Part shown: piece after piece, positions 1 to 8,547 of the stretch | Position numbering within the stretch: position 1 is the first letter of the stretch | Layout of the letters: each line of letters opens with the position of its first letter | Assembly: GCA_037134895.1 (NCBI GenBank) | Contig: JBAXLI010000013.1 | Coordinates: 1-64,000 of the forward strand | Direction of reading: 5' to 3' | Source: CAIRDP01 sp037134895 | GTDB lineage: Bacteria > Bacteroidota > Bacteroidia > Bacteroidales > FEN-979 | DNA length: 64,000 nucleotides | Notes under the pieces: generated by a model | What the model was told of the DNA's origin: nothing | The model's input: the letters and a program-made list of their open reading frames with translations, nothing else | Databases searched by the model: none | Program-made: the position numbers and the translations under genes

Positions 1-2
1 GA

Positions 3-236
3 ACGTTTTACCCGGAAATTTCGCGCAAGGAGGATATGGTTGCTGCCTGGGAAAATCGTGATGTCACTGCCATCGCCGAATGCTTCACTTGCAGCATGCA
101 ACTGGCATGCGGCGGAGGATGCGGATCAGTGGCAAAAAACAGGACCGGCAATGTATGCTCCACCGATTGCCGACCGGTAAAGGAACTTCTGGAGATGGGG
201 TTTTCGGCGTATTTTGAAAAAAACAAAGAATATTGA
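3..236 (+). CDS. Radical SAM/SPASM-domain protein, C-terminal fragment
   Basis: The reading frame is open from the window edge, so only the last 77 or so residues are present and the true start lies outside. The visible part has the cysteine pattern of a SPASM auxiliary-cluster domain: ECFTC, then CGGGC, then two further cysteines (VCSTDC), where the cysteines would bind an extra 4Fe-4S cluster. The radical SAM core (CX3CX2C) is not in the window, so the substrate cannot be named. SPASM proteins include peptide-modifying enzymes and anaerobic sulfatase maturases; a Cys-type sulfatase lies at 18909, but no link is shown. Confidence 0.7.
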   Translation, partial: TFYPEISRKEDMVAAWENRDVTAIAECFTCSMQLACGGGCGSVAKNRTGNVCSTDCRPVKELLEMGFSAYFEKNKEY

Positions 237-304
237 ACATTGAATATTGAACGGAAGAAAATGTTCGAAATTCAAAATTCGTTGAGCAATATTCGAAATT
301 CAAA
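231..304. repeat. Short AT-rich direct repeats between genes
   Basis: TTCGAAATTCAAA occurs twice, at 264-276 and 292-304, next to repeated ATTGAA/TATTGAAC units at 231-252. It lies between the SPASM fragment and the next gene and is non-coding. It resembles the low-complexity intergenic repeats common in Bacteroidota; no function is evident. Confidence 0.5.
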
Positions 305-341
305 TTTTAATGTTGACTAATTACATATTTACAATATATAC

Positions 342-1610
342 ATGAAAGAGATCACATCATCTGAATTCGAAAGTGAAGTACTTAAAGGTGGAAAAGTCAT
401 TCTCGATTTTTATTCAACCGAATGTCCGCCATGTGAAGCGCTGGCTCCGAAGTTTGAAGGACTGGCCTTACTTTATGGCAATGACATTAAGTTTGTAAAA
501 ATGTTCCGTCAGCAAAACAAGCCCCTGGCTGAGAGTCTAGGTGTCAGATCCTCCCCCACCCTGCTGTTCTTTGATAACGGTGTTCAATCTCCGGTCACAT
601 TCAGCGGTGGCATTAAAAGGAGTGACATTATAACTCAGCTCAACAGCATGTTATCAGATGAAAGGGTTGCCGAGATCAGGAAAGAGATCAAACCGACCGT
701 TTCGGAATTCGAAGTCCTGGTTCTGGGAGCAGGACCGGCCGGACTTGCAGCTGGGCTTTATCTTTGCCAGTCAAAAATCAGTACGGTACTGATTGATATC
801 GCCATGCCGGGAGGACAGGTTTCCACAACTCATCAAGTTTCAAATTATCCAGGGTTCATTGATCCCCAGCCGGGTTACATGCTATCGCACTTCATGTCGG
901 AGCAGACCAAAAAGTCAGGCACCATATATAAAGTTGCGGTCGATGTAACCAAAGTTGACCTGGAGAAAAAAGAAGTTGTTATCGATGAATTCGAGACTAT
1001 AAGGGCTAAAAAGATCATCATTGCAACCGGTACATCTCCGAACCTGATGGGCATTCCCGGGGAGAATGAAATGAAAGGGAAAGGAATTTCGTATTGTGCC
1101 ACCTGCGACGCCAAGTACTATGGAGATAAAGAGGTCGTTGTGATCGGAGGCGGGAATTCGGCAGTCGAAGAATCTGATTTCATCTGCAGGTTTGCAAGCA
1201 GTATAACCATGGTGCACCAATTCGACAATCTGACCGCCAATAAGCAAGCCCAGGAAAAATTGCTGGCCAATGAAAAAGTCAAGGTATTGTTTTCACATGA
1301 ACCCAGGTCTTTCGTACGCGAAGGGGATAAAATGATCACTGAGATTGAGGATCTTAAAACTAAAACAAGAACGAAGCTCAAAAGTGATGGCGTGTTCGTC
1401 TTTATTGGAATGAAACCAAATATTGAACTGTTCAGGGATAAACTGGAACTGGATCAATGGGGATACGTTAAAACAAACGAAGACATGCAAACCAGCATGC
1501 CCGATATCTATGCCATCGGAGATGTTATCAGTAAAAAATACAGGCAGATTACAACAGCGGTAGCCGACGGAACAATAGCAGCCATTTCCATCGCAAAAGA
1601 ACTTAGTTAA
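342..1610 (+). CDS. Thioredoxin / thioredoxin-reductase fusion
   Basis: Residues 1-105 form a thioredoxin domain with active site C28-P-P-C31, where CGPC is usual. From about residue 123 there is a complete low-molecular-weight thioredoxin reductase: FAD-binding GAGPAG at 129-134, redox pair C252-A-T-C255, NAD(P)H-binding GGGNSAVE at 269-276 and the C-terminal YAIGDV motif. The protein should pass electrons from NAD(P)H through FAD to its own tethered thioredoxin. Thioredoxin is the reductant of the ArsC type encoded at 4545-4970, so it may serve the arsenic cluster, although it is transcribed on the other strand. Family assignment is firm; the link to arsenate is inference. Confidence 0.9.
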   Translation: MKEITSSEFESEVLKGGKVILDFYSTECPPCEALAPKFEGLALLYGNDIKFVKMFRQQNKPLAESLGVRSSPTLLFFDNGVQSPVTFSGGIKRSDIITQLNSMLSDERVAEIRKEIKPTVSEFEVLVLGAGPAGLAAGLYLCQSKISTVLIDIAMPGGQVSTTHQVSNYPGFIDPQPGYMLSHFMSEQTKKSGTIYKVAVDVTKVDLEKKEVVIDEFETIRAKKIIIATGTSPNLMGIPGENEMKGKGISYCATCDAKYYGDKEVVVIGGGNSAVEESDFICRFASSITMVHQFDNLTANKQAQEKLLANEKVKVLFSHEPRSFVREGDKMITEIEDLKTKTRTKLKSDGVFVFIGMKPNIELFRDKLELDQWGYVKTNEDMQTSMPDIYAIGDVISKKYRQITTAVADGTIAAISIAKELS

Positions 1611-1629
1611 TCAATTAAACCACAGAACT

Positions 1630-2037
1630 ATGAATACAAATCAATTAATCATCGAGCAGGTAAGCCCTTTCAGTGTTTCAGAAACAGTTGAAAAACTGAT
1701 TGAAGCTGCAAAACAAAAAGACTGGCAGAATCCGGCCACTCATAACCTTCAGCAATCCCTTGCCAAAGCCGGGAAAGATGTCAGACCTGTACAGGTAGTC
1801 GAAATTTGTAAGCCCGAGTATTCCGGACGAATGCTTGAGTTAAACCACGAAAGAATTGTTTCAGTGATGATGCCCTGCCGCATTTCGGTTTACGAAAAAG
1901 AGGATGGAAAAGCGTATGTCGCCCTGATGAATATGGAGGCAATGTCAGGCGGATTGCCTCTTACCGTGATTGACCCTGTGAAGCAGGCTTCTGACGAAAC
2001 CCTTGGGATCGTTAAATCGGTGGTAGAGCCCTTCTGA
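1630..2037 (+). CDS. DUF302 domain protein
   Basis: A 135-residue protein without signal peptide or membrane segment. The central stretch (ICKPEYSGRMLE, then MMPCRISVYEKEDGKAYVALMN) matches the DUF302 fold, small soluble proteins of unknown function often found near redox and metal-resistance genes. It follows the thioredoxin reductase fusion by 19 bases and precedes the NnrU-like gene by 20, so the three probably form one transcript. Molecular role unknown. Confidence 0.75.
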   Translation: MNTNQLIIEQVSPFSVSETVEKLIEAAKQKDWQNPATHNLQQSLAKAGKDVRPVQVVEICKPEYSGRMLELNHERIVSVMMPCRISVYEKEDGKAYVALMNMEAMSGGLPLTVIDPVKQASDETLGIVKSVVEPF

Positions 2038-2057
2038 GAAAGGATTATCTGAATCAA

Positions 2058-2675
2058 ATGAAATACCTTGTACTTGTCTCACTCTGGGTCGCTTTCTGCT
2101 TCCTGCATAGCGCAATGATCAATCCTGTCCTCACAAACTTCCTGAAACGTCGGATCGGCGACAATTTCAGGTTCTACCGATTATTTTACAATATTTTTTC
2201 CGGCCTTTTGCTGGTACCAGCGGTGCTTTACTCCTATTCAATAATGGAACCGCCATTTTTTATATGGCAGGGATATCTTCTGCCAATAAAGTATTTATTG
2301 CTAATTGCAGGATTCTGGCTTTTTTATGCAGGATCCAGGCATTACAGCATGAGTACATTCCTGGGCATCAGCCAGATCAGAGAAGGTGTTACTCACTCAC
2401 TGATAAATAATAGCGGAACCATTGAAAAAGGCGGCGTCCTGGGAGTGATCAGACATCCCTTCTATACCGGTTCATTGCTTGTGATCTGGACCGGCAATCT
2501 CGATATGACAAGACTTATCATAAATGTCATTTTGAGCCTCTATCTCGTTATTGGGACCATGCTGGAAGAAAAAAAACTAATCACGGAATTCGGGGATGTT
2601 TACAGGAATTACCAACAAGATGTATCTATGCTGTTTCCCTGGAAATATATAAAAAGGAAGCTCAAATTTCTTTAG
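2058..2675 (+). CDS. NnrU / isoprenylcysteine methyltransferase-like membrane protein
   Basis: A 205-residue integral membrane protein with about five hydrophobic helices. The C-terminal half carries the signature of membrane methyltransferase-like proteins: RHPFYTG near residue 135 and EEKKLITEFGDVYRNYQQ near residue 170, the SAM-binding region in isoprenylcysteine carboxyl methyltransferases. Bacterial members (NnrU, MddA-like) act on small thiols or have no known substrate. It is the third gene of the 342-2675 transcript and converges on the minus-strand ars cluster. The exact reaction is not known. Confidence 0.7.
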   Translation: MKYLVLVSLWVAFCFLHSAMINPVLTNFLKRRIGDNFRFYRLFYNIFSGLLLVPAVLYSYSIMEPPFFIWQGYLLPIKYLLLIAGFWLFYAGSRHYSMSTFLGISQIREGVTHSLINNSGTIEKGGVLGVIRHPFYTGSLLVIWTGNLDMTRLIINVILSLYLVIGTMLEEKKLITEFGDVYRNYQQDVSMLFPWKYIKRKLKFL

Positions 2676-2679
2676 TCAA

Positions 2680-3066
2680 TCAATCAACAACCCCGGTCTG
2701 CTTTGAGAAGATCAAACGGAGGGCCGTAAGCAGCAGGAAAACACCGAAAATCTTCTTCATGAGATTTTCAGGAAGTTTTAAGGCAATCATTGAACCTAAA
2801 TATCCTCCAATCATAAACGAAGCTGCAATAATTACTGCATACCAGATATTTACTTGTCCTGCCTTGTAATAGTTATACGCAGCAAAGAGTCCGATTGGTG
2901 GTAACATAACAGCTAAACTTGTTCCCTGCGCAGTATGCTGATCAACACTTAAAAAATACACCATTGCCGGGATCATGACCACTGCCCCGCCAACTCCGAA
3001 GACTCCGCTGAAAACCCCTGCCATCAGACCAATAGCAACCAGGATAAAAAAGGTTGATGTTTCCAT
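2680..3066 (-). CDS. TauE/SafE-type anion exporter, half-size
   Basis: A 128-residue protein with four predicted membrane helices. The opening GLMAGVFSGVFGVGGAVVMIP and the later GGYLGSMIALKLP are typical of one repeat of the TauE/SafE (DUF81) family, which exports sulfite, sulfoacetate or related anions. Full-length members have about 250 residues with two repeats, so this is a half-size form that would have to dimerise. It is the last gene of the minus-strand ars cluster, after the DUF6132 gene. The substrate is not shown by the sequence. Confidence 0.8.
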   Translation of the reverse strand: METSTFFILVAIGLMAGVFSGVFGVGGAVVMIPAMVYFLSVDQHTAQGTSLAVMLPPIGLFAAYNYYKAGQVNIWYAVIIAASFMIGGYLGSMIALKLPENLMKKIFGVFLLLTALRLIFSKQTGVVD

Positions 3067-3117
3067 TGAAATTCAATTTTTGATTTATCCTCTAAATTAA
3101 GTATTTGTTGATTTGCC

Positions 3118-3354
3118 TCAGCAGGCACAGGGACGATTCACGATAAAGTATCCCAGAAATCCGCCGAAAGCTATGCTTGCATAAGGATTGCTGGTAATGG
3201 CGCAGGTACCCGAAGTACAGCCTACGAAATGGTAGTATAAAAAACCAGCCACACCGCCTATAGCAGTAAAAAGGATGGGCTTCCAGAAGTCCCAGGTTCT
3301 CAGTCTTTCTTTGAAAGGGGCTGGTTCTTTGTTAACATTGCATGAATCCGACAT
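3118..3354 (-). CDS. DUF6132-like small membrane protein
   Basis: A longer start at 3396 would overlap the candidate -7 box at 3394-3401 and the inverted repeat at 3372-3392, so the internal ATG at 3354 (MSDSCN) is preferred; it gives 78 residues. There are two hydrophobic segments and a Cys-rich loop, VGCTSGTCAITSNP, followed by GGFLGYF and a terminal CAC. This matches the DUF6132 type often found beside rhodanese, TauE or arsenic genes in Bacteroidota. A metal or sulfur role is plausible because of the cysteines but is not shown. Confidence 0.65.
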   Translation of the reverse strand: MSDSCNVNKEPAPFKERLRTWDFWKPILFTAIGGVAGFLYYHFVGCTSGTCAITSNPYASIAFGGFLGYFIVNRPCAC

Positions 3355-3371
3355 GAAATTATTGTTTAATG

Positions 3372-3401
3372 AAACTACATTGATAGTAGTTTGCAAAGTA
3401 A
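3372..3401 (-). promoter_or_regulatory. Candidate promoter with inverted repeat
   Basis: On the minus strand TTACTTTG (3401-3394) resembles a -7 box. Immediately downstream is a perfect 7-7-7 inverted repeat, AAACTAC / GTAGTTT (3372-3392), over the expected start of transcription. This is where a repressor of the DUF6132-TauE pair could bind. The -7 match is imperfect and the assignment is tentative. Confidence 0.35.
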
Positions 3402-3464
3402 CGAATAAATATTCAATTAGTGATATTTATGCGCTTTATTGATAAAATTATTATTGCCGGGAAT

Positions 3465-4517
3465 CTACACCACCTGGCTTTTCTGGAAATATTTCGTCCT
3501 GAACTTCAGTGCCACATTTACCAGGGCAATTAAAACCGGAACCTCGACCAGCGGCCCGATTACCGCAGCAAAGGCTTCTCCTGAATTAATCCCGAACACT
3601 GCGATGGCAACGGCAATGGCCAGCTCGAAATTATTGCTTGCAGCCGTGAATGATAAAGTGGCAGCCTGCTCATATGTTGCCCCTACCCTTTTGCTCATAA
3701 AAAACGAGACCATGAACATGATGATGAAATAAATTGTCAATGGGATCGCAATGCGGATGACGTCAAGGGGTATTCTCACGATGTATTCGCCTTTCAGTGA
3801 AAACATGACCAGGATGGTGAACAGGAGTGCAATTAGTGTAAGCGGACTGATTTTCGGGATGAACTTCGTATGGTACCATTCCTTGCTTTTGACCCTGATC
3901 ATGATGAACCTGGTAAAAAAACCAGCCAGGAATGGTATTCCGAGATATATAAATACACTTTCGGCAATCTGCTTAATGGTTATGGCTTCGACAGCGCTGT
4001 TGGTCGGCAGGCCGAACCAGGCCGGAAAAACCGCAATGAACAGGTAGGCATAAACCGAAAAAAGCAGTACCTGGAAGATCGAATTGAAAGCCACCAGGCC
4101 TGCACAATATTCAGCATCTCCTTTTGCCAGCTCATTCCACACAATGACCATCGCAATACAACGGGCCAGTCCGATGAGTATCAAGCCATACATGTAATCA
4201 ATGTTGAACTGCAGGAAAATGATCGCCAGCAGGAACATCAGCACCGGTCCTATAAGCCAGTTCTGGACCAGGGATAAACCCAGGATCTTGGTGTTTTTAA
4301 ACACATCGCCCAGTTCTTCATATTTGACCTTGGCCAGGGGTGGATACATCATTACAATCAGCCCGATGGCAATTGGAATATTCGTGGTTCCTGAAGACAT
4401 GGAGTTCCAGAATCCGGCAATACCGGGATAAAGCCAACCCCAGCAAACTCCAATGGCCATCGCCAGAAAGATCCATAATGTGAGGTAACGATCCAGGAAT
4501 TTAAGTCTTGTTTTCAT
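3465..4517 (-). CDS. acr3: ACR3-family arsenite efflux permease
   Basis: A 350-residue inner-membrane carrier with about ten helices. It shows ACR3 hallmarks: an N-terminal FLDRYLTLWIFLAMAIG, then IPIAIGLIVMMYPPLAKVKYEEL, the ARCIAMVIVWNELAKGDAEYCAG segment with the conserved cysteine of this family, and a late AASNNFELAIAVAIAVFG. ACR3 exports As(OH)3 using the proton gradient and can work with ArsA-type ATPases. It lies 27 bases after arsC in the ars operon. Assignment is strong. Confidence 0.93.
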   Translation of the reverse strand: MKTRLKFLDRYLTLWIFLAMAIGVCWGWLYPGIAGFWNSMSSGTTNIPIAIGLIVMMYPPLAKVKYEELGDVFKNTKILGLSLVQNWLIGPVLMFLLAIIFLQFNIDYMYGLILIGLARCIAMVIVWNELAKGDAEYCAGLVAFNSIFQVLLFSVYAYLFIAVFPAWFGLPTNSAVEAITIKQIAESVFIYLGIPFLAGFFTRFIMIRVKSKEWYHTKFIPKISPLTLIALLFTILVMFSLKGEYIVRIPLDVIRIAIPLTIYFIIMFMVSFFMSKRVGATYEQAATLSFTAASNNFELAIAVAIAVFGINSGEAFAAVIGPLVEVPVLIALVNVALKFRTKYFQKSQVV

Positions 4518-4544
4518 ATATGCTCTGTTCTTGAATTTGATGTA

Positions 4545-4970
4545 TTATACATTGCCTTTGACATTCTCATCATAGAATTTTTCGAATTCCTGCCTGATCT
4601 CGTCGCGAACCCTGCGATATACACGCATCACCTCTTCGGGAGTTCCCACGGCATCGGCGGGATCGTCAAAGCCGATATGCAGCCGGTGTCTGACTTTTCC
4701 GGTAAATGCCGGACAACTCTCTTTTGCTCCCCCGCAAACCGTGATCACGTAATCGAAAGTGCCGTCCAGAAGGAGGTCAACGCTTTTAGGCTTGTTAGCA
4801 GAGATATCGATCCCGATTTCCTTCATTGCTGCAACAGCGTTAGGATTCGGAACAGCAGCCGGGTGCGTTCCTGCCGAATACACTTCAAGATTCCGGTCAA
4901 AGGATTTCAGAAAGCCTTCAGCCATCTGGCTCCTGCATGAGTTACCTGTACATAATATCAGAATTTTCAT
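4545..4970 (-). CDS. arsC: Arsenate reductase, thioredoxin-dependent LMW-phosphatase type
   Basis: A 141-residue cytosolic enzyme that reduces arsenate to arsenite. The N-terminal phosphatase-type P-loop CTGNSCR (C7-X5-R13) is intact, and C79 and C86 (VCGGAKESC) provide the relay cysteines of the disulfide cascade. Regeneration would need thioredoxin, which the fusion protein at 342 or the small thioredoxin at 8304 could supply. It sits between arsA and acr3 and makes the arsenite that acr3 exports. Confidence 0.93.
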   Translation of the reverse strand: MKILILCTGNSCRSQMAEGFLKSFDRNLEVYSAGTHPAAVPNPNAVAAMKEIGIDISANKPKSVDLLLDGTFDYVITVCGGAKESCPAFTGKVRHRLHIGFDDPADAVGTPEEVMRVYRRVRDEIRQEFEKFYDENVKGNV

Positions 4971-5029
4971 TTTTCCAGCATTTGTTACAACTTTATTTCT
5001 TACTCTTCAATGATCTTAATTCGCCTGGG

Positions 5030-6748
5030 CTAGTTCAAATCATTCCACCTGATCAGGGCAGCATGATTATTCGACAACTGCTTTACTTTTTCAATCCATT
5101 TCAATTCATGCCTGGCTTTCTCCATCAGGAAAGGATTTGTCGTTTCAATAAGCGAAAAACAGGAGTTTACAACCCACCACTTATTCGGGATCCCTGCTCT
5201 TAGCAGGTCCTTTTGCAGACGTTCTGCCTCAAATACGGGTGTTGCTTCAGGAAGGGTGACAATCACAACTTCTGTTTCCTGCGGATTACGTAATCGAGGT
5301 AAAAGATTGCGCACTGCTTCGGAACTGTCACCCTGGGTCCTCTGGACTTCCTTATGATATCTTTCAGTCGCATCAAGTAAAAGCAAGGTATGCCCGGTGG
5401 GGGCAGTGTCGATAACAACAGTTTCGTGTTCCGCTTTCTCAACAATCTGCGCAAATGCTTTAAAAACCGCAATCTCCTGTGTGCAGGGTGAACGCAGGTC
5501 TTCCTCAATATATTCCATATCCGATGCAGAAATGCTTCCTGCAACCTTTGAGCGTACTTCGTTTTTGTAATCTTCAAGTACCACAGCCTCATCGATACGG
5601 CTCACACTTATTCCTGCCATTATCGCCTTATCATAGTTCAGGTGATTTGCCGGATCGGTAGTGGTAAGATGAACTTTCGATCCTTTCTTTGCCAGTCCGA
5701 GAGCAATGGTTGTAGCCAGGGTGGTTTTTCCAACGCCTCCTTTCCCCATGACAAAGATCACCCGCTTACCTGTATTGAAAAGGTCATCCACCAGATCTTT
5801 CTCCGACAATTCCTCGCCGGGAAGAATATATTGACCTTCCTTCTCCGGGATCATGTCCTCATGGAGCATCCGCCTGATATTTCCAATGTTTGAAAGATTG
5901 TAAGACCGCATCGGAACAGTATATACCGGATAAACATCCAGTGAAACCGGGATCTTTGACAATGCCTCCTGTTGTTTCCTGTATAGCTGCTTTGAAGTCT
6001 CATCCGATTCGTCAACATTGGCGAGGACGGCATTGATGATAAGGACCTGGTTTTTTATACCCAGGGCATGAAGCTCTGACGAAGAGCGGGCGGCCTCCAT
6101 CAGGGGAGAGATCTCAGGCCTGCTAACCAGGATAAGATTGGTCTCACTCGCGTCGGCCAATGTCAATACAGCCTGTTTATATATCTCCTTCCGTTGCTCC
6201 AGCCCCGAAAGCTGGCCCAGGCAGGAAGCCCCGTGGGTGCTTTCACTGATAAACGTGCTCCAGGCCGAAGGGAGCTGGAGCATCCGAAGGGCATGGCCCG
6301 TAGGCGCTGTGTCAAAAATAATATGATCAAATGCCTCATGCTTTAGCGGGTCGGTGATGAAATCAGAAAACTCATTGAAAGCGGCAATCTCAACCGTGCA
6401 GGAACCCGACAACTGCTCTTCCATGTTCTGAATAACACTTATGGGAAGCTTACCCCTGAAAGGCCCTACAACACCCTCCCTGTATGCGGCTGCAGCTTCT
6501 TCAGGGTCGAGGTTGACAACTGTCAGCCCGGGGACCCCTTCTATCTCAGTACCGGCCCTGTTCAGAGGTTGTTCAAAAACATCCTGCAGGTTTGATGCAG
6601 GATCGGTACTGATCAGAAGTATCTTATTCCCCGAATCGGCCAAACCGATTGCAGTTGCGCAGGCAAGCGAGGTCTTGCCAACTCCCCCTTTGCCGGTAAA
6701 AAACAAATACTTTGTCAGATTTAGCTCATTCAGACTAAATTCGGTCAT
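5030..6748 (-). CDS. arsA: Arsenite-stimulated pump ATPase ArsA
   Basis: The frame runs upstream to 6862, but the ATG at 6748 (MTEFSLNEL) is chosen because the longer form would overlap arsD; this gives 572 residues, the usual two-domain length. Both halves carry a P-loop (FFTGKGGVGKTS near residue 17 and FVMGKGGVGKTT near 335) and a DTAPTGH signature that couples metal binding to ATP hydrolysis. ArsA energises arsenite export and receives arsenite from ArsD. It begins 13 bases after the arsD stop, the classical arsDA order. Assignment is firm. Confidence 0.95.
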   Translation of the reverse strand: MTEFSLNELNLTKYLFFTGKGGVGKTSLACATAIGLADSGNKILLISTDPASNLQDVFEQPLNRAGTEIEGVPGLTVVNLDPEEAAAAYREGVVGPFRGKLPISVIQNMEEQLSGSCTVEIAAFNEFSDFITDPLKHEAFDHIIFDTAPTGHALRMLQLPSAWSTFISESTHGASCLGQLSGLEQRKEIYKQAVLTLADASETNLILVSRPEISPLMEAARSSSELHALGIKNQVLIINAVLANVDESDETSKQLYRKQQEALSKIPVSLDVYPVYTVPMRSYNLSNIGNIRRMLHEDMIPEKEGQYILPGEELSEKDLVDDLFNTGKRVIFVMGKGGVGKTTLATTIALGLAKKGSKVHLTTTDPANHLNYDKAIMAGISVSRIDEAVVLEDYKNEVRSKVAGSISASDMEYIEEDLRSPCTQEIAVFKAFAQIVEKAEHETVVIDTAPTGHTLLLLDATERYHKEVQRTQGDSSEAVRNLLPRLRNPQETEVVIVTLPEATPVFEAERLQKDLLRAGIPNKWWVVNSCFSLIETTNPFLMEKARHELKWIEKVKQLSNNHAALIRWNDLN

Positions 6749-6761
6749 TGCAAAGTCCTTT

Positions 6762-7091
6762 CTAATTTGACTGCGGAATAAAATCCAGGTCCACTCCTGT
6801 CCATTCCGTGAGTTGTTTATTTGACGGATACCCATTTGCCACCTCAAGAATCCCATCGACAAGCGTCACGGGCAAAGCATCGGCACCATGTTTCTGCAGA
6901 TAATCATTGACTACTTTGCTGTCAACATAAACCTGGGGCACATCCCTCAGATTATGCCTTACAACATCAACTCCTTTTCGTTTCAAAGTTTCAACTGCAG
7001 CCGCAATCCTTATCAGGTCAGGATTGATGTTTGGTCCGCACAAGCCTGTAGGGCAACACAGCGCCGGGTCAAAAATTTCTATTTTTTTCAT
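6762..7091 (-). CDS. arsD: Arsenical metallochaperone ArsD
   Basis: A 109-residue protein. The chaperone cysteines C12, C13 and C18 are at the canonical positions in ALCCPTGLCGP; they bind As(III) and hand it to ArsA. The C-terminal Cys pairs of some plasmid ArsD proteins are absent, as in many chromosomal forms. It lies directly upstream of arsA in the same transcript. Some ArsD proteins also weakly repress their operon; nothing here decides that. Confidence 0.94.
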   Translation of the reverse strand: MKKIEIFDPALCCPTGLCGPNINPDLIRIAAAVETLKRKGVDVVRHNLRDVPQVYVDSKVVNDYLQKHGADALPVTLVDGILEVANGYPSNKQLTEWTGVDLDFIPQSN

Positions 7092-7135
7092 CTAATCTGT
7101 TTTTTAACGGTAATCCCTCATCCGCAGAAAGGGAA

Positions 7136-7840
7136 TCAAATTTTAAAGTAAAATATGAGGATATAATAAACACCTGTCAGGATAAACACTACGGCAACAA
7201 CCCTCCTGAACCACAGCTCAAACACTTTGATCCTGTTATACAGAGTCCCCACATTTCCCACGGCAAAAGCGAGCAGCCAGGCAAAGATGATGACCGGCAG
7301 GCCGGTGGCGAGAGCAAAAACCAGGGGAAGGTACAAACCGCTTGCACTTGAAATGGTCATGGGGATGAGCATTGCGAAATAGAGAACCCCGCTGTACGGA
7401 CAGAATGCCATGGCAAAGATCATCCCTAAAAATAGTGTTCCCCAGTAACTTTTCCTGCTGCGCTCTCCTAACTTCTCGGTCAATCCTGAGAATCCGGGCA
7501 TTTTCACTTTTATAAAATCGAGCATGAACAACCCGATGAGGATCAGTACAGGGCCCAGCAACTTCTCTCCCCATCCCTGGAACAGCATGGTGACTTTCAT
7601 TTTGCTTGCCCCAAGGTAAAGGATGACTCCAAGCCCGGTATATGAAATGGCTCTTCCGAGCGTATATACCAGCCCTTTGATAAATACCCGGCGCCTGTTT
7701 TCCAGGTCACGGCTGATGAAGCCGATGGCTGAGATGTTTGTTGCCAGCGGACAGGGACTGATGGCGGTCATCAGTCCGAGGATGAATGCAGTGAGGGCCG
7801 CATACTGGGAATTCTCTAGGATACTCTGTAAGAACTGCAT
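7136..7840 (-). CDS. ArsG-like permease of the CcdA/DsbD membrane fold
   Basis: A 234-residue inner-membrane protein with six or more helices. It resembles the CcdA/DsbD transmembrane domain, with AISPCPLATN near the N-terminus and AFCPYSGVLYF in the middle; the two proline-flanked cysteines are the redox pair of that fold. In Bacteroidota ars clusters this type is annotated as the ArsG family of aromatic arsenical efflux permease. It lies between arsD and the ArsF-like gene, and the paired thioredoxin-fold genes fit a thiol-redox relay. Whether it transports arsenicals or only electrons is not settled by the sequence. Confidence 0.8.
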   Translation of the reverse strand: MQFLQSILENSQYAALTAFILGLMTAISPCPLATNISAIGFISRDLENRRRVFIKGLVYTLGRAISYTGLGVILYLGASKMKVTMLFQGWGEKLLGPVLILIGLFMLDFIKVKMPGFSGLTEKLGERSRKSYWGTLFLGMIFAMAFCPYSGVLYFAMLIPMTISSASGLYLPLVFALATGLPVIIFAWLLAFAVGNVGTLYNRIKVFELWFRRVVAVVFILTGVYYILIFYFKI

Positions 7841-7864
7841 AAATAAAGGCAGATAATTCAGAAC

Positions 7865-8293
7865 CTATTTCTGCACATCAATGATGGCTTTTTTGATCTC
7901 GGCCTTCAGTTTGTCCGGACTTTCGTTTGCATACAGAAATCCTTTATCGGTAAGGTTCACGCTCTTGCTTCCGCAGATAATAATCAGGGTTTGTCCTTCA
8001 ATCTTGAGCCTGGCACCCAGTGCTTCTCCGTCTTTCTCTTCAAGATTCACGCTTTTGAAAAACATCTCTCCCGACTTAACCTGGTCGGGAAACTGAGTTT
8101 CAACTGCAGCTTTGGAGACTTTCTCAACATTATTGCAGGTCGTGCACCGCCTGGTAAAATGGAAATAGTAGACTTCAACTTTTTTAGCAGTCACGACTGC
8201 TGACGGTCCACCGGGCAGTGAAGAAGAAATACCTGTTGCGGCATAAATGCCCGACAGCAGGATGATGGCCATGAGACTAAGTAATCTTTTCAT
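7865..8293 (-). CDS. ArsF-family thioredoxin-fold protein, exported
   Basis: A 142-residue protein with an N-terminal signal or anchor segment (MKRLLSLMAIILLSGIYAATG). It then has the ArsF pattern VYYFHFTRRCTTCNNVE, with a CxxC pair at C50 and C53, and a later lone cysteine in TLIIICGSK. ArsF-family proteins have been annotated as nitrophenyl nitroreductase subunits, but the fold is thioredoxin-like and probably works outside the inner membrane with the CcdA-like neighbour. Its gene lies between the small thioredoxin gene and the ArsG-like permease gene. The biochemical role is inferred from family and context. Confidence 0.78.
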   Translation of the reverse strand: MKRLLSLMAIILLSGIYAATGISSSLPGGPSAVVTAKKVEVYYFHFTRRCTTCNNVEKVSKAAVETQFPDQVKSGEMFFKSVNLEEKDGEALGARLKIEGQTLIIICGSKSVNLTDKGFLYANESPDKLKAEIKKAIIDVQK

Positions 8294-8303
8294 ATCGCTG
8301 ATT

Positions 8304-8537
8304 TTATTTTGTTATGAATTGCTTAATTTCATCGGCGGATGGGATTCGTCCGCTGACTACAACCTTTTCATCAATTACAAGGGCCGGTGTCGAAAGGATA
8401 CCATATTTGATGATCTCAAGGATATCCTCCACTTTTGTCACTCTGGCTTCAATTCCATTCTGGGCAACGACATCACGGGTCAGTTTGTCAAGCGTCTTGC
8501 ATTTCGGGCAACCGGTGCCAAGTACCTTTATTTCCAT
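8304..8537 (-). CDS. Small thioredoxin-family redox protein
   Basis: A 77-residue cytosolic protein of the short thioredoxin type (redox-active disulfide protein 2). The active site is C10-P-K-C13 in LGTGCPKCKTL, and the cis-proline region is STPALVID. It follows arsR by 10 bases and precedes the ArsF-like gene by 10, so it belongs to the ars transcript. It may reduce ArsC or supply electrons to the ArsG/ArsF pair. Confidence 0.88.
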   Translation of the reverse strand: MEIKVLGTGCPKCKTLDKLTRDVVAQNGIEARVTKVEDILEIIKYGILSTPALVIDEKVVVSGRIPSADEIKQFITK

Positions 8538-8547
8538 ATCACCTGGT

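Noticed and set aside
3088..3105. Possible eighth copy of the dyad
   Set aside because: ATCC...GTAT has mismatches at two fixed positions and no -7 box at the right distance; the gene start follows directly.
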